Origin: a bacterium
GTDB taxonomy: Bacteria; Zhuqueibacterota; Zhuqueibacteria; Zhuqueibacterales; Zhuqueibacteraceae
Direction of reading: 5' to 3'
Assembly (NCBI GenBank): GCA_023150945.1
Contig: JAKLJX010000033.1
Location: 1 to 59,936 of the forward strand
Length of the DNA stretch: 59,936 nucleotides
Part shown: piece after piece, positions 1 to 8,271 of the stretch
Numbering within the stretch: the stretch's first letter is position 1
How the letters are laid out: each line of letters starts with the position of its first letter
Notes under the pieces: generated by a model
Seen by the model: only the letters and a program-made list of their open reading frames with translations
Database searches by the model: none
Told to the model about the DNA's origin: nothing
Translations under genes and position numbers: made by a program

Positions 1-556
1 GATTGGGTAACACATATTATGAGGCAACGACGCCATTTCAAAAAACCTTCGGTAACAATATTTATGAGCCAATGCGCTTCCCGCCTGCTTGCGACAAAGG
101 GCTTGCGCCCGAGCGCGCTGATCGGTATATTGCCCCCGCCTTTTCGGACCACCCCACCACGAGGAGCGTATGAGCGTATGATCGAACGAGCCGTTTGACC
201 GGATGCCGCAGCCTTCTCCCACCCAAACTTCACCGAAGGCCGGCGCAACCAAACTGAGAGAGGGAGGTGTCGCATGCCGAATGCGAAATGCAAGCCCGTA
301 ATCCTGGCTTCACGATTCCCACCGCAGTCTTCATCCATCATTTTGGCGACCATAACTTAAACCACATTCCTGCCCGGAGGCCTGTTCTGCACCGTTGCAG
401 TCTGTTGCCGGCAGCGGTGCCAACCGCCGCACGCCGTGCACCGCGCGCCAACTCGATCCCCGGCGGCAAGCCCCTGCAGAACAGCAAAGGATAATCCGGC
501 CGGGCACGGTCAGCATGGTGATGCTTCAGATTTCCATCTCAACGAAGGAGACAATC
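1..556. other. Gene-free leader region before the OPT transporter gene
   Basis: No reading frame here has a convincing start, ribosome binding site or recognisable protein. The only signal is a possible promoter at 103-131 (TTGCGC, 17-base spacer, TATATT). It is far from the next gene start at 557, so its link to that gene is uncertain. The short frames on both strands look like chance frames in GC-rich DNA. Confidence 0.5.
103..131 (+). promoter_or_regulatory. Possible sigma-70-like promoter
   Basis: TTGCGC at 103-108 and TATATT at 126-131 are separated by exactly 17 bases. This spacing recurs at several other candidate promoters in the window. The -35 box is a poor match, and the leader to the OPT gene would be over 400 nt, so this is tentative. 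Confidence 0.3.
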
Positions 557-2608
557 ATGGCTGAAGTCAAATCCACGGGTGGTGCAGCCCCCACCTACAA
601 ACCCTATGTTCCGCCGGAATCCTCCATGTCGGAATTCACCATGCGCGCCCTGCTCATCGGCCTGGTGATGTCGGTGGTGCTGGGCGCGGCGAATGCCTAC
701 CTGGGCTTGAAGGCCGGCATGACCATCGCCGCAACCTATCCGGCGGCGGTGATCGGCATGGCGCTGCTGCGCATCGTGAAAGGCTCGATTCTGGAGGAAA
801 ATTTTGCGCGTACCGTCGGTTCCATCGGTGAGTCGGTGGCGGCCGGCGCGATTTTCACGATCCCGGCTTTCTACATCGCCCGCATTTGGTATCCGCATTT
901 TGCCACCACCGGGCACTATCTGGAATCCACCGCCATCATGGCCGCCGGCGGTGTGTTGGGCATCATGTTCGTGGCCTTGCTGCGCCGCGTGATGGTCGAA
1001 GACAAAGAACTCCCGTTTCCGGAATCCGTGGCGGCCTCCGAGATTCACAAAGCCGGGCGCAGCTCCGGCACCGGCGCGAAATTCCTGTTTGGCGCGATGG
1101 GCGCGGGTGCGTTGATTCAGGCGCTGGGCCAGTTCAAATTTTTCGCCACCACTTGGGAAAAGTTGGTGACGTTTTCCAAAACCAGCATTGGTCTGCAACG
1201 CAGCGGCGAAGTTACCGCGCAGGGCGGCATGCTGCTCAGCTCGCCCGGTATCAGCCCGGCTTACATCGGCGTGGGCTACATCATCGGGCCCAAGCTGGCT
1301 TCGTTGAACTTCAGCGGCGGTTTGCTGGCCTGGGGTTTGTTCGTGCCGATTCTCATGTATTTCATCGGGCCGACTTTGATCGCGGCGGGCGCCACGCCCG
1401 ATGAAGGCACGTGGACGGCGATGGCCGGCAACATTTGGCGCCTGATTGTGCGGCCGATTGCCATCGGCGGCATGTTGGTGAGCGCGGGCTACACGCTGTT
1501 CCGCATGCGCAAGAGCCTGGCCACCGGCCTGGCACGCTCGATCAGCGACGTGAAAAAAGCGGCGGCCGGCGGCCACGTGACGGTGCGCACCGAGCAGGAT
1601 TTGAAATTCAACTGGATCATGATCGGTATTCTGGCTGCCGGCGTGGCGACGTTTTTCATCTACAACTATTTTGCCAAAGATGTGACGGCAGCGCTGGTGG
1701 CGACGCTGGTCATGGTGATTGCCGGCTTCTTCTTCGCCGCGGTGTCCGGCTATCTGGTCGGCATCATCGGCTCGAGCAACAATCCCATCAGCGGCCTCAC
1801 GCTTTCCACTTTGCTGGTGGCAGCTTTGTTGATGGTGGTGTTGGGCATGAAGGGCACCGAAGGCGTGGCCGCGGTTTTGGGCGTGGCCGCAGTGGTGTGC
1901 GTGGCTGCCGCGGTGGCCGGTGAAATGCTGCAGGATCTCAAGGTCGGTCACATTCTGGGCGGCACGCCCTGGAAGATGCAGGTCGGCGATCTCTTCGGCA
2001 TTGCGCTCGCCGCCGCCGTGATGTTTCTGCCGCTCGTCATTCTGCACGAGGGCGACATCAAGGCCGGGCAGATGGCCAGCCCGCCATATGAGGGTGGCTT
2101 CGGCAGCCCGAAGCTCTCCGCGCCGCAGGCCAGCTTGATGGCGCTGCTGTCGCAAGGCATCGTCGGCGGCACCATGCCGTGGCCGCTGATTATCGTGGGC
2201 ATGTTCATGGGCTTCGGCTTCATTCTCATGCAGGTGAGAAGCCCGATGCTGGTGAGCGTCGGCATGTATCTGCCCCTGGAAACGACCTTTGCCATTTTTG
2301 TCGGCGGCTTGATCAAGGGCCTGGTGGAAAGAGTGAATGCCAAGCGGCAGTTCAATGACGCGCAAAAAGCGCGCGTGGAAAACACCGGCGTGCTGCTCGC
2401 GTCCGGCTTGATCGCCGGCGAGGCGCTTATCGGCCTGCTGTTTGCCGGCCTCGCGTTCGCGGAGGTTCAGCTTTTTGCCATTTTCGAGAAGCCGTCGTTC
2501 CTCATCAGTCTGGTGGTGCTCGCGATCATCGGCTGGATTTTGGTGCAGATTCCGGTGAAGAATGCCGGCCGGCCGGATGAACCCGCGCCGCCGAGCGCCG
2601 TGTTTTAG
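557..2608 (+). CDS. OPT family oligopeptide transporter
   Basis: The 683-residue product is a polytopic inner-membrane protein with about 15 hydrophobic segments. It matches the bacterial branch of the oligopeptide transporter (OPT) family, which imports small peptides or metal-chelate compounds with protons. The frame is open from 395, but the ATG at 557 is chosen because AAGGAG lies at 545-550 and the upstream residues are not protein-like. The early glycine/alanine-rich segment (NAYLGLKAGMTIAATYPAAV) is typical of the family. It opens a run of plus-strand transporter genes. The substrate cannot be told from sequence; peptides are the most likely, and siderophore-type metal complexes are an alternative. 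Confidence 0.9.
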   Translation: MAEVKSTGGAAPTYKPYVPPESSMSEFTMRALLIGLVMSVVLGAANAYLGLKAGMTIAATYPAAVIGMALLRIVKGSILEENFARTVGSIGESVAAGAIFTIPAFYIARIWYPHFATTGHYLESTAIMAAGGVLGIMFVALLRRVMVEDKELPFPESVAASEIHKAGRSSGTGAKFLFGAMGAGALIQALGQFKFFATTWEKLVTFSKTSIGLQRSGEVTAQGGMLLSSPGISPAYIGVGYIIGPKLASLNFSGGLLAWGLFVPILMYFIGPTLIAAGATPDEGTWTAMAGNIWRLIVRPIAIGGMLVSAGYTLFRMRKSLATGLARSISDVKKAAAGGHVTVRTEQDLKFNWIMIGILAAGVATFFIYNYFAKDVTAALVATLVMVIAGFFFAAVSGYLVGIIGSSNNPISGLTLSTLLVAALLMVVLGMKGTEGVAAVLGVAAVVCVAAAVAGEMLQDLKVGHILGGTPWKMQVGDLFGIALAAAVMFLPLVILHEGDIKAGQMASPPYEGGFGSPKLSAPQASLMALLSQGIVGGTMPWPLIIVGMFMGFGFILMQVRSPMLVSVGMYLPLETTFAIFVGGLIKGLVERVNAKRQFNDAQKARVENTGVLLASGLIAGEALIGLLFAGLAFAEVQLFAIFEKPSFLISLVVLAIIGWILVQIPVKNAGRPDEPAPPSAVF

Positions 2609-2938
2609 TGTAATGGTTGTGGTGAATCATTCGCAGTCCCTGCCCCTGGTGCGCGGCCGTCGCAGCAACGGCACTCGCAATTGCAGCAGCGCCCGGCCAG
2701 GGGCATGACCGCGAAATTGACATGACACTGTTAACCTGACATTGTCACCCCCCAAGAATTGCCGCTGCGCCGCGGAGTTCGCAATCGCGATTGCCTGAAT
2801 TCTCTGCGAACTCTGCGTCACCGCGGTTCAAATGTTTGCTTTGTGGTTCAGAATCGTTCAGAATTCTATTCTGATATTGAACGCCCCACGGCATACCAAA
2901 CCCGCCCGCCATCGGATTTTTCCCGCCATTCTTGGGAC
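2609..2938. other. Intergenic region with a dispersed repeat
   Basis: This gap between the OPT gene and the first small secreted gene holds no supported gene. Its centre (about 2815-2890) is one copy of a dispersed repeat also present in inverted orientation near 47217-47286. The 3' end runs into a strong promoter-like site. Confidence 0.6.
2815..2890 (+). repeat. Dispersed intergenic repeat, family 2, copy A
   Basis: About 51 of the first 60 bases match, in the opposite orientation, the copy at 47217-47286. The best-preserved core is ATGTTTGCTTTGTGGTT. Both copies are intergenic, next to phrases of the type CTCTGCG...CCGCGG. The function is unknown. Similar phrases are scattered through genomes of several uncultivated phyla, which fits a non-autonomous or structural repeat. 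Confidence 0.65.
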
Positions 2939-2967
2939 TTGACTTTCGCAAAAGCCTTTCGTATTGT
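2939..2967 (+). promoter_or_regulatory. Sigma-70-like promoter for the small secreted protein gene
   Basis: TTGACT at 2939-2944 and TATTGT at 2962-2967 are 17 bases apart. The -10 box and the bases after it (TATTGTTGCG) are identical to those of the promoter at 32595-32623. Transcription would begin near 2974, which excludes the TTG codon at 2964 as a start. Confidence 0.6.
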
Positions 2968-2999
2968 TGCGCCCGGTTGAACGAACCATGAATCTTGTC

Positions 3000-3398
3000 A
3001 TGTCAAAAAAATCCGGTAAAAAGATGGGACGCAGCATGTTGCTGGCTTTGATCAGCCTCAACATGATTGTCGCGCTGCCGCCGGCAGGCGCGGCGTTCAT
3101 CTTTTCCCGTGAACACCAGGGCGAAGCCGCGGCCGGCCGGGTGATGCAGGCCTGGACCGACGGCGAAGTGCTGGCCGGCTGCCACTTCCTCATCCCCAAA
3201 GCCGGCCAGGATGAGATTGCGGTCAGCCTCAAACGCAGCCTCGAACCGACGCCCCTGGTCAAATGTCGCATCTTGCTGGCAGTGGACTCCCCGCAAATCT
3301 CCAGCGGCGACGATTATTTTCAAGCCAACGATCTGCAATTCAATATTCCCCGCCTCGTTTTTCGGCAGCCGGTGAGCGAGCATTCCTCCGAAGGCTGA
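3000..3398 (+). CDS. Small secreted protein of unknown function (paralogue A)
   Basis: The 132-residue product has a basic N-terminus (SKKSGKK), a hydrophobic stretch and a small-residue cleavage region (PAGAA), so it is probably exported. It is homologous to the protein at 7597-7998. The C-terminus aligns as ANDLQFNIPRLVFRQPVSEH against ANDLHFNQPRVSFRQPSSEH, and upstream a PKxxQ segment and a LKR segment also align. I know no family for it. ATG 3000 gives nearly the same length as the paralogue; ATG 2988 is a possible alternative and no strong ribosome site decides. The promoter at 2939-2967 lies just upstream. It lies between transporter genes; no function is assigned. Confidence 0.7.
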   Translation: MSKKSGKKMGRSMLLALISLNMIVALPPAGAAFIFSREHQGEAAAGRVMQAWTDGEVLAGCHFLIPKAGQDEIAVSLKRSLEPTPLVKCRILLAVDSPQISSGDDYFQANDLQFNIPRLVFRQPVSEHSSEG

Positions 3399-3574
3399 AA
3401 GCTTGCCCAACTCTTTCTCCAATTTTCATCACTCCCATCATTGATTCGGCGCCCGCCGTGCGCAACCGCAATGGTTTCGTCGCGGCATTCGGCGCCTGTT
3501 CACGCACGAACGGAATCGCAGGGTGGCAGGGAGGCTTGCGTTTATCACGATATGCCTGCAGCCAGGAGTATGCG

Positions 3575-3898
3575 ATGTCCAGTTTCAAAGAGGACCAGGA
3601 GAACTTCACCGTCAGACGGTCCGCGCTGGAGCAAAATACCGCGCGCGACCTGCAAAGCCTCGCCCAACTGATTTCCGCGGAGCAACGCCGGCATTTGCTG
3701 CGCAAGCTCTTCGCCGGGGATGCCCAGCGGTTTGATTTGCTGTGCGCACAACTCGAGACCGCGCCCGCCTGGAATCTGGCGCGCCGCCTCTTGCACCAGC
3801 ATTTCAAGGTGCATGGCATCAATCCCTATCAGGAGGAAGCGCGGCGATTCTCCAGCTTGGTTTACAAGCGCTATTTTCCACAGGATGCCTACGTTTAG
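3575..3898 (+). CDS. Hypothetical 107-residue protein
   Basis: The product is a small, soluble, charged, probably helical protein with no signal peptide or membrane segment. The start ATG 3575 has AGGAG at 3564-3568 with good spacing; the longer frame upstream lacks such support. The sequence resembles no family I recognise. It ends 46 bases before the next small gene, and both could be in one transcript leading to the antiporter gene at 4271. Confidence 0.6.
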   Translation: MSSFKEDQENFTVRRSALEQNTARDLQSLAQLISAEQRRHLLRKLFAGDAQRFDLLCAQLETAPAWNLARRLLHQHFKVHGINPYQEEARRFSSLVYKRYFPQDAYV

Positions 3899-3944
3899 GC
3901 TCCGGCGCAACTCAACCGAAAACACTGCAATTGAGGATAGCATC

Positions 3945-4112
3945 ATGCCACTCAATCAGATCTTTTTGATCATCATCGGCGGCGGCATGGTCGTCGGCAT
4001 GCTGTACCTGTTCGTCCGCGTGCTGTTACGGCCCACGTCCAACCATACCGCAACCGAAGCCCATTCGGGCAGCAGCACCAAAACCGGCGTTGCCGGCAAA
4101 GCCAAAGCCTGA
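3945..4112 (+). CDS. Hypothetical 55-residue single-span membrane protein
   Basis: The product has one hydrophobic segment (about residues 5-27, LIIIGGGMVVGMLYLFVRVL) followed by a short polar, Ser/Thr/Lys-rich tail. GAGG at 3933-3936 precedes the ATG with acceptable spacing. A hairpin at 4127-4152 follows the stop. It could be an accessory subunit of a neighbouring transporter, but nothing in the sequence proves this. Confidence 0.5.
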   Translation: MPLNQIFLIIIGGGMVVGMLYLFVRVLLRPTSNHTATEAHSGSSTKTGVAGKAKA

Positions 4113-4120
4113 TTGCCACC

Positions 4121-4158
4121 GAAAGTCCCGGCGCCGGCAGTGCGGCGCCGGGCCTTTC
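4121..4158 (+). terminator. Hairpin after the small membrane protein gene
   Basis: CCCGGCGCCG at 4127-4136 and CGGCGCCGGG at 4143-4152 form a perfect 10-bp stem with a six-base loop. GAAAG and CTTTC outside it can extend the stem past a small bulge. There is no strong T tract, so termination may be partial. Confidence 0.5.
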
Positions 4159-4270
4159 GAAATTTGGCTTGCGCGAGTTGAAATTTATGCTAGGTTAGGG
4201 CGGAGCTTGATTCACAGGTTGATGACGGCAACCGGATTGTAACGATGAAAAAAAATCAACAAGGATTTGC

Positions 4271-5866
4271 ATGTCACCGAGCAACGCCTTACTACAACCG
4301 CATGAAATCAGACTCCCTTCTGTTTCACGCCCTCCCCGCCTCGCATTTCACCTCTCGAGAAATTTTACCCTGATCATCGCTCTCGCGCTAACCCTGTTCC
4401 TGCCCGCAGTTCCCGCAGGGGCGTTGCCGGTGCACGGCGAATTGCGCGCCCTCCACGCGGACGCGGCCGGCCTTCCCGCCGGGCAGGCTGAATCTGCCGC
4501 GCAGCAGGAGGCCCCCGCCGCCGGGCACCAGAGCCTGGGCGAGCAATTGCCGTTATGGAGCGGCTTCCCCTTCGTCGGCATTCTGCTCTCTATTGCGCTC
4601 TTCCCCTTGCTGGCGCCACAATTCTGGCATCATCATTTCGGCAAAATCACGGCGGCCTGGGCACTGCTGTTCGCCCTGCCCTTCGTGCTGCAATTTGGCG
4701 GTGTGGCACTGCATGAAATCCTGCACATCTACCTGAAGGATTACCTGCCCTTCATTATCCTGCTTTGGGCACTTTACACCATCTCGGGCGGCATTTTGGT
4801 AGAGGGCGCGCCCGCCGGCCGGCCGGCCACCAACACGGTGATGCTGGCCATCGGTACTTTGATCGCCTCCTGGGTCGGCACCACCGGCGCCTCGATGCTG
4901 TTGATCCGCCCGATGCTGCGCATGAACCAGGAGCGCAAACACAAGGTGCACGTGGTCATCTTCTTCATCTTTCTGGTGAGCAATTTGGGCGGCTCGCTGA
5001 CGCCGCTGGGCGATCCGCCGCTCTTCCTCGGTTTTTTGCACGGCGTGCCGTTCTTTTGGACCATGAAGCTGATTCCGGAAATGTTGACGGTGTCCCTGCT
5101 CGTGCTCGGGTTGTTCTATCTCATGGACACCATGCTGGCGCGGCGCGAGGGGCTCGCGGCCGGCACCCACAAATCCCGCGGCATCCGGCTGCGCGGCCTG
5201 CAGAATTTGATTTTTCTAGCGGGCGTGGTTGCGGGTGTGCTGTTCAGCGGTTTGGTGAAAGTGGGATCTTTCAACGTGCTCGGCATCGAGCTGGCCACGC
5301 AAGATGTCGTGCGCGACCTGTTTTTGATTCTCATGGGGCTGCTCAGCCTGCGGCTGACCGCACCCGAGGTGCGCCAGGGCAACGGCTTCACCTGGTTTCC
5401 CATTCAAGAAGTGGCCATTCTGTTCGCCGGCATCTTCATGACCATCATCCCCATGCTGGCGATGCTGCGCGCCGGCACGCAGGGCGCGATGGCGTTCATC
5501 ATCGGCGCGGTGCATGAACCCTGGCAGTACTTTTGGGCGACCGGCGGCTTGTCGAGCTTTTTGGACAATGCCCCGACCTATCTCACTTTTCTGAGCACGG
5601 CGCTCGGCCAGTTCTACCCCGGCCAGGTGGAGCTGGAGGCGTTGCATCACCTCATCGCCGACCACGAAATCTACTTGAAGGCAGTCTCCTGTGGGGCGGT
5701 GTTCATGGGCGCCAACACCTACATCGGCAACGCCCCCAACTTCATGGTGAAATCGATTGCGGAAGAAAGCAAGATTCCCATGCCCAGCTTTTTCGGCTAC
5801 ATGCTCTATTCGCTGGCGATTTTGATTCCCTGTTTTGTTCTGATAACACTCATTTTCTTCAAATAG
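4271..5866 (+). CDS. Sodium/proton antiporter-like ion transporter (NhaD/CitMHS-type)
   Basis: The 531-residue product begins with a signal-like hydrophobic stretch (residues 28-45) and a polar linker, then has about a dozen membrane spans. It fits the ion-transporter superfamily branch annotated as sodium:proton antiporter or putative citrate transporter. Diagnostic-looking segments are GTTGASMLLIRPMLR and GGSLTPLGDPPLF, and a C-terminal SSFLDNAPTYL and GANTYIGNAPN; paired Asn-Ala-Pro motifs are typical of this group. The start ATG 4271 follows AAGGA at 4261-4265. Antiport of Na+ for H+ is the best guess, with organic acid transport the main alternative. It would work with the proton-pumping pyrophosphatase downstream. 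Confidence 0.8.
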   Translation: MSPSNALLQPHEIRLPSVSRPPRLAFHLSRNFTLIIALALTLFLPAVPAGALPVHGELRALHADAAGLPAGQAESAAQQEAPAAGHQSLGEQLPLWSGFPFVGILLSIALFPLLAPQFWHHHFGKITAAWALLFALPFVLQFGGVALHEILHIYLKDYLPFIILLWALYTISGGILVEGAPAGRPATNTVMLAIGTLIASWVGTTGASMLLIRPMLRMNQERKHKVHVVIFFIFLVSNLGGSLTPLGDPPLFLGFLHGVPFFWTMKLIPEMLTVSLLVLGLFYLMDTMLARREGLAAGTHKSRGIRLRGLQNLIFLAGVVAGVLFSGLVKVGSFNVLGIELATQDVVRDLFLILMGLLSLRLTAPEVRQGNGFTWFPIQEVAILFAGIFMTIIPMLAMLRAGTQGAMAFIIGAVHEPWQYFWATGGLSSFLDNAPTYLTFLSTALGQFYPGQVELEALHHLIADHEIYLKAVSCGAVFMGANTYIGNAPNFMVKSIAEESKIPMPSFFGYMLYSLAILIPCFVLITLIFFK

Positions 5867-6008
5867 TGGTCCAAGGTTCCGTCGCAATCTGTGGCGCAGG
5901 CAAACAGCGCCACAGGCGTGCAATGGTGCAGCGAAGGGCAAGACCCCGACAATCGGCCGGACAAAACAGCGGATCACTAACGTCGTGGCAATGGAAGGGA
6001 GGAAAGGG

Positions 6009-7283
6009 ATGGCGCGGCACACCAAAATCTTCATCGGGCTGGTTGCCGGCGCGGTCGCCGGCGTGCTCTGTAACAAATTCCTGCAGGACACGGCGCTGGT
6101 CGCATTCGTGCAGAAATACCTGAGCGACCCGCTCGGCCGGATCTTTCTCAACCTGCTGATCATGGTGGTGATTCCGCTGGTGTTCTCCAGCCTGGCGCTG
6201 GGCGTGGCGCAATTCGGCGATCTCAAACAGCTCGGCCGCGTCGGCCTGCGCACGATCGGCTATTTTCTGCTGGTCACCGCCATCGCCGTGACCATCGGCC
6301 TGGTGCTGGTCAACACCATTCGCCCCGGTGACTATCTGCCCGCCGCGACCAAAGAGAAGCTGATGGCGCAGTACAGCAAGGAAGCCACCGAGAAGATGGG
6401 GGCCGCCGAGCAGGCGAGCACCGAATTCGGCATTCAAACCCTGGTCAACATCGTACCGCGCAATCCCATTGCCGCGGTGGCGCGGCCCAATCCCGACATG
6501 CTGGCGTTGATCTTCGTGGCCTTGCTGGCGGGCGTGGGCCTCACCCTGATTGCCCAGGACAAGGCGCAGCCCGTCGTCCGTTTGCTGGAGGGCGTGTACG
6601 AGATTTCCGTCAAGATCATCAACCTCGCCATGAAGCTGGCGCCCTATGGCGTGGCGGCGCTGATTTTCAGCGTCACGTCGCGCTTTGGCTTCGATCTCAT
6701 CGTCGCGCTCGGCATGTACGTGCTCACGGTTTTGCTCGGCCTGGCGCTGCATCAATTCGGCGCATTTTCGGTGCTGGTGCGGTTGTTTGCGCGCTATCAC
6801 CCGCTGAAGTTCTTCAAAAAGGTGGAAACGGTGATGCTCACCGCGTTTTCCACCAGCTCGAGCAATGCCACCCTGCCCACGACACTGATGGTCTCGCAGG
6901 AGAATCTCGGCATTCCGCCCAAAATCTGCGGCTTCGTCATTCCGCTGGGCGCGACCATGAACATGAACGGCACGGCCCTGTTTGAAGGCGTGACCGTGCT
7001 GTTTCTCGCGCAGGTCTTCGGCGTGCATCTCGATCTCTCCATGCAGTTGATCGTGGTGATCATGAGCGTGTTGACGGCGGTGGGCGCGGCGGGCGTGCCC
7101 TCCGGCTCGATTCCGTTGCTCATTCTGGTGCTGCAGATGGTGCACGTGCCGCCGGAAGGCATTGCCATCATTCTCGGCGTCGACCGGATTCTCGACATGT
7201 GCCGCACGGTGTTGAACGTCACCGGCGACATCACCTGCGCGGCCTACGTCGCGCGCAGCGAAGGCGTGGTGTTGAAGGAGTAG
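6009..7283 (+). CDS. Dicarboxylate/amino acid:cation symporter (DAACS family)
   Basis: The 424-residue inner-membrane protein carries the family hallmarks in order: a serine-rich re-entrant loop (AFSTSSSNATLPTT), the GATMNMNGTAL segment and the second re-entrant loop GAAGVPSGSIP. These bind substrate and Na+ or H+ in GltP/GltPh-type carriers for glutamate, aspartate or C4-dicarboxylates. The frame is open upstream, with GTG 5985 and ATG 5991 possible, but ATG 6009 sits six bases after GGGAGG and starts the protein-like sequence. It lies 142 bases after the antiporter gene and may share its transcript. Confidence 0.92.
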   Translation: MARHTKIFIGLVAGAVAGVLCNKFLQDTALVAFVQKYLSDPLGRIFLNLLIMVVIPLVFSSLALGVAQFGDLKQLGRVGLRTIGYFLLVTAIAVTIGLVLVNTIRPGDYLPAATKEKLMAQYSKEATEKMGAAEQASTEFGIQTLVNIVPRNPIAAVARPNPDMLALIFVALLAGVGLTLIAQDKAQPVVRLLEGVYEISVKIINLAMKLAPYGVAALIFSVTSRFGFDLIVALGMYVLTVLLGLALHQFGAFSVLVRLFARYHPLKFFKKVETVMLTAFSTSSSNATLPTTLMVSQENLGIPPKICGFVIPLGATMNMNGTALFEGVTVLFLAQVFGVHLDLSMQLIVVIMSVLTAVGAAGVPSGSIPLLILVLQMVHVPPEGIAIILGVDRILDMCRTVLNVTGDITCAAYVARSEGVVLKE

Positions 7284-7596
7284 CACGCTGTGCCTGGCAG
7301 GCATGTGCGCCGCGGAGAGGTGCAGAGCGCAGCGTCTGTGTGGTTCTGACCATGACTTTGATGCGGCGCGGTGAACCAAACGACTGGCCAGTTGCCCGCA
7401 TGTGTAGAATTGGCCTCGCGCTATGTCATGCAGACGGATCTCGTGAAATATTTGCACTGCGCCCAAGTCTTGACTGAGTTCTTGCGCGATGACATTGCAA
7501 CTGGTTTTGCCCGTAATGGTTTTGGCTAAACTCTTTCCCCGTGCCGTCCGAGGGCTTCAGTTTTCACTGATTTGAAAACTGGTGTAGACACTTGGC
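7284..7596. other. Intergenic region with a short dispersed repeat
   Basis: No gene is supported here. The region contains a repeat-like phrase at 7424-7450 that recurs at 11930-11956. A TTGACT at 7470-7475 has no good -10 partner at 17 bases. Confidence 0.5.
7424..7450 (+). repeat. Short dispersed repeat, family 3, copy A
   Basis: 22 of 27 bases match the copy at 11930-11956; the shared pattern is TGTCATxCAGAxGGATCTxG followed by TGAA. Both copies are intergenic, on the same strand and inside the transporter island. Such phrases are widespread intergenic repeats in some uncultivated bacteria, but no function is known. Confidence 0.5.
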
Positions 7597-7998
7597 ATGA
7601 AAAGACCATTGAACAATCTCCAACGCGGCTTGCTCGCCGGCGGCCTCATTTTCAATCTGTTGATGACGTGCCCACCGCTGGGCATGGCGGCCGTGCTTTG
7701 CTCCGGCCCGGAGGAAAGCGTTGACCTGCCCTCCTGCCCGCTCCTCACCAGAATCAGCGATGCCGAGATTGCCGCCGGTGTTCCGAGCTTCATGCCCAAG
7801 TCCTCGCAGGAGACCGAGTTTCTCCTGCTGAAACGGCTGCGGGCGAGCGCCGTGGCGCTCAGCAGCAGGATAGTTTTGTGGCACGAATCCCGGCTGATCG
7901 CCGAAGTTAACGAGTATCCGCTCGCCAACGATCTTCATTTCAACCAACCGCGCGTTTCTTTTCGCCAGCCTTCCAGCGAGCATTCTCCCGCAGGCTGA
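7597..7998 (+). CDS. Small secreted protein of unknown function (paralogue B)
   Basis: The 133-residue product has an N-terminal signal-like sequence (MKRPL..., hydrophobic core LLAGGLIFNLLMT). It is a homologue of the protein at 3000-3398, sharing the C-terminal FRQPxSEHSxxG signature and several internal positions. Four cysteines are predicted in all, one of them in the signal region, and they are not conserved in paralogue A, so disulphides are not a family trait. A perfect hairpin at 8094-8120 lies 95 bases after the stop. It precedes the pyrophosphatase gene hppA by 273 bases. The function is unknown. Duplication followed by dispersal inside the island is the simplest history. Confidence 0.7.
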   Translation: MKRPLNNLQRGLLAGGLIFNLLMTCPPLGMAAVLCSGPEESVDLPSCPLLTRISDAEIAAGVPSFMPKSSQETEFLLLKRLRASAVALSSRIVLWHESRLIAEVNEYPLANDLHFNQPRVSFRQPSSEHSPAG

Positions 7999-8093
7999 CC
8001 TTTTCCCTTCCTGCCGGCGCGTGCTGCCGTGGAATTGCCGGCACGCGCCCAATTCTCCACAATAATCACAGCCAATTTCGAAAGTGGCGCCCT

Positions 8094-8120
8094 CCGTGGA
8101 AAACCGGCGGTTTTCCACGG
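8094..8120. terminator. Perfect 12-bp hairpin upstream of hppA
   Basis: CCGTGGAAAACC at 8094-8105 and GGTTTTCCACGG at 8109-8120 are perfect inverted repeats around a three-base loop. There is no T tract, so it could be a terminator, an operator or an mRNA structure. The half-site GTGGAAAA recurs near repeat family 1 and in the divergent region at 46428-46464. Confidence 0.45.
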
Positions 8121-8271
8121 GCAAAGTCGCAGCGGTGCCGCCTTCACCCGACAAGCATACGGTCGCTTCACCTCGCCTCGGTTGCAGGCGGGCCGCGCCG
8201 GCGCTCGGTTAACGCATGATCATTCGAACCGCCTGCGGTCCAACAAAATGAATTGCTGAAAGGGAGTGCTT

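Noticed and set aside
539-2365. A 608-codon open frame on the minus strand opposite the OPT transporter gene
   Set aside because: The product is rich in His, Arg, Gln and Gly without domains, and the plus strand encodes a clear transporter. Such long antisense frames are common in GC-rich genes.
2964-2999. TTG start at 2964 for the small secreted protein
   Set aside because: It overlaps the predicted -10 box at 2962-2967, so the transcript would begin after it.
5859-7466. A 535-codon minus-strand frame over the symporter gene, with others at 9145-10425 and 12279-13529
   Set aside because: They mirror strong membrane-protein genes on the other strand and have His/Gln/Arg-rich composition without recognisable family.
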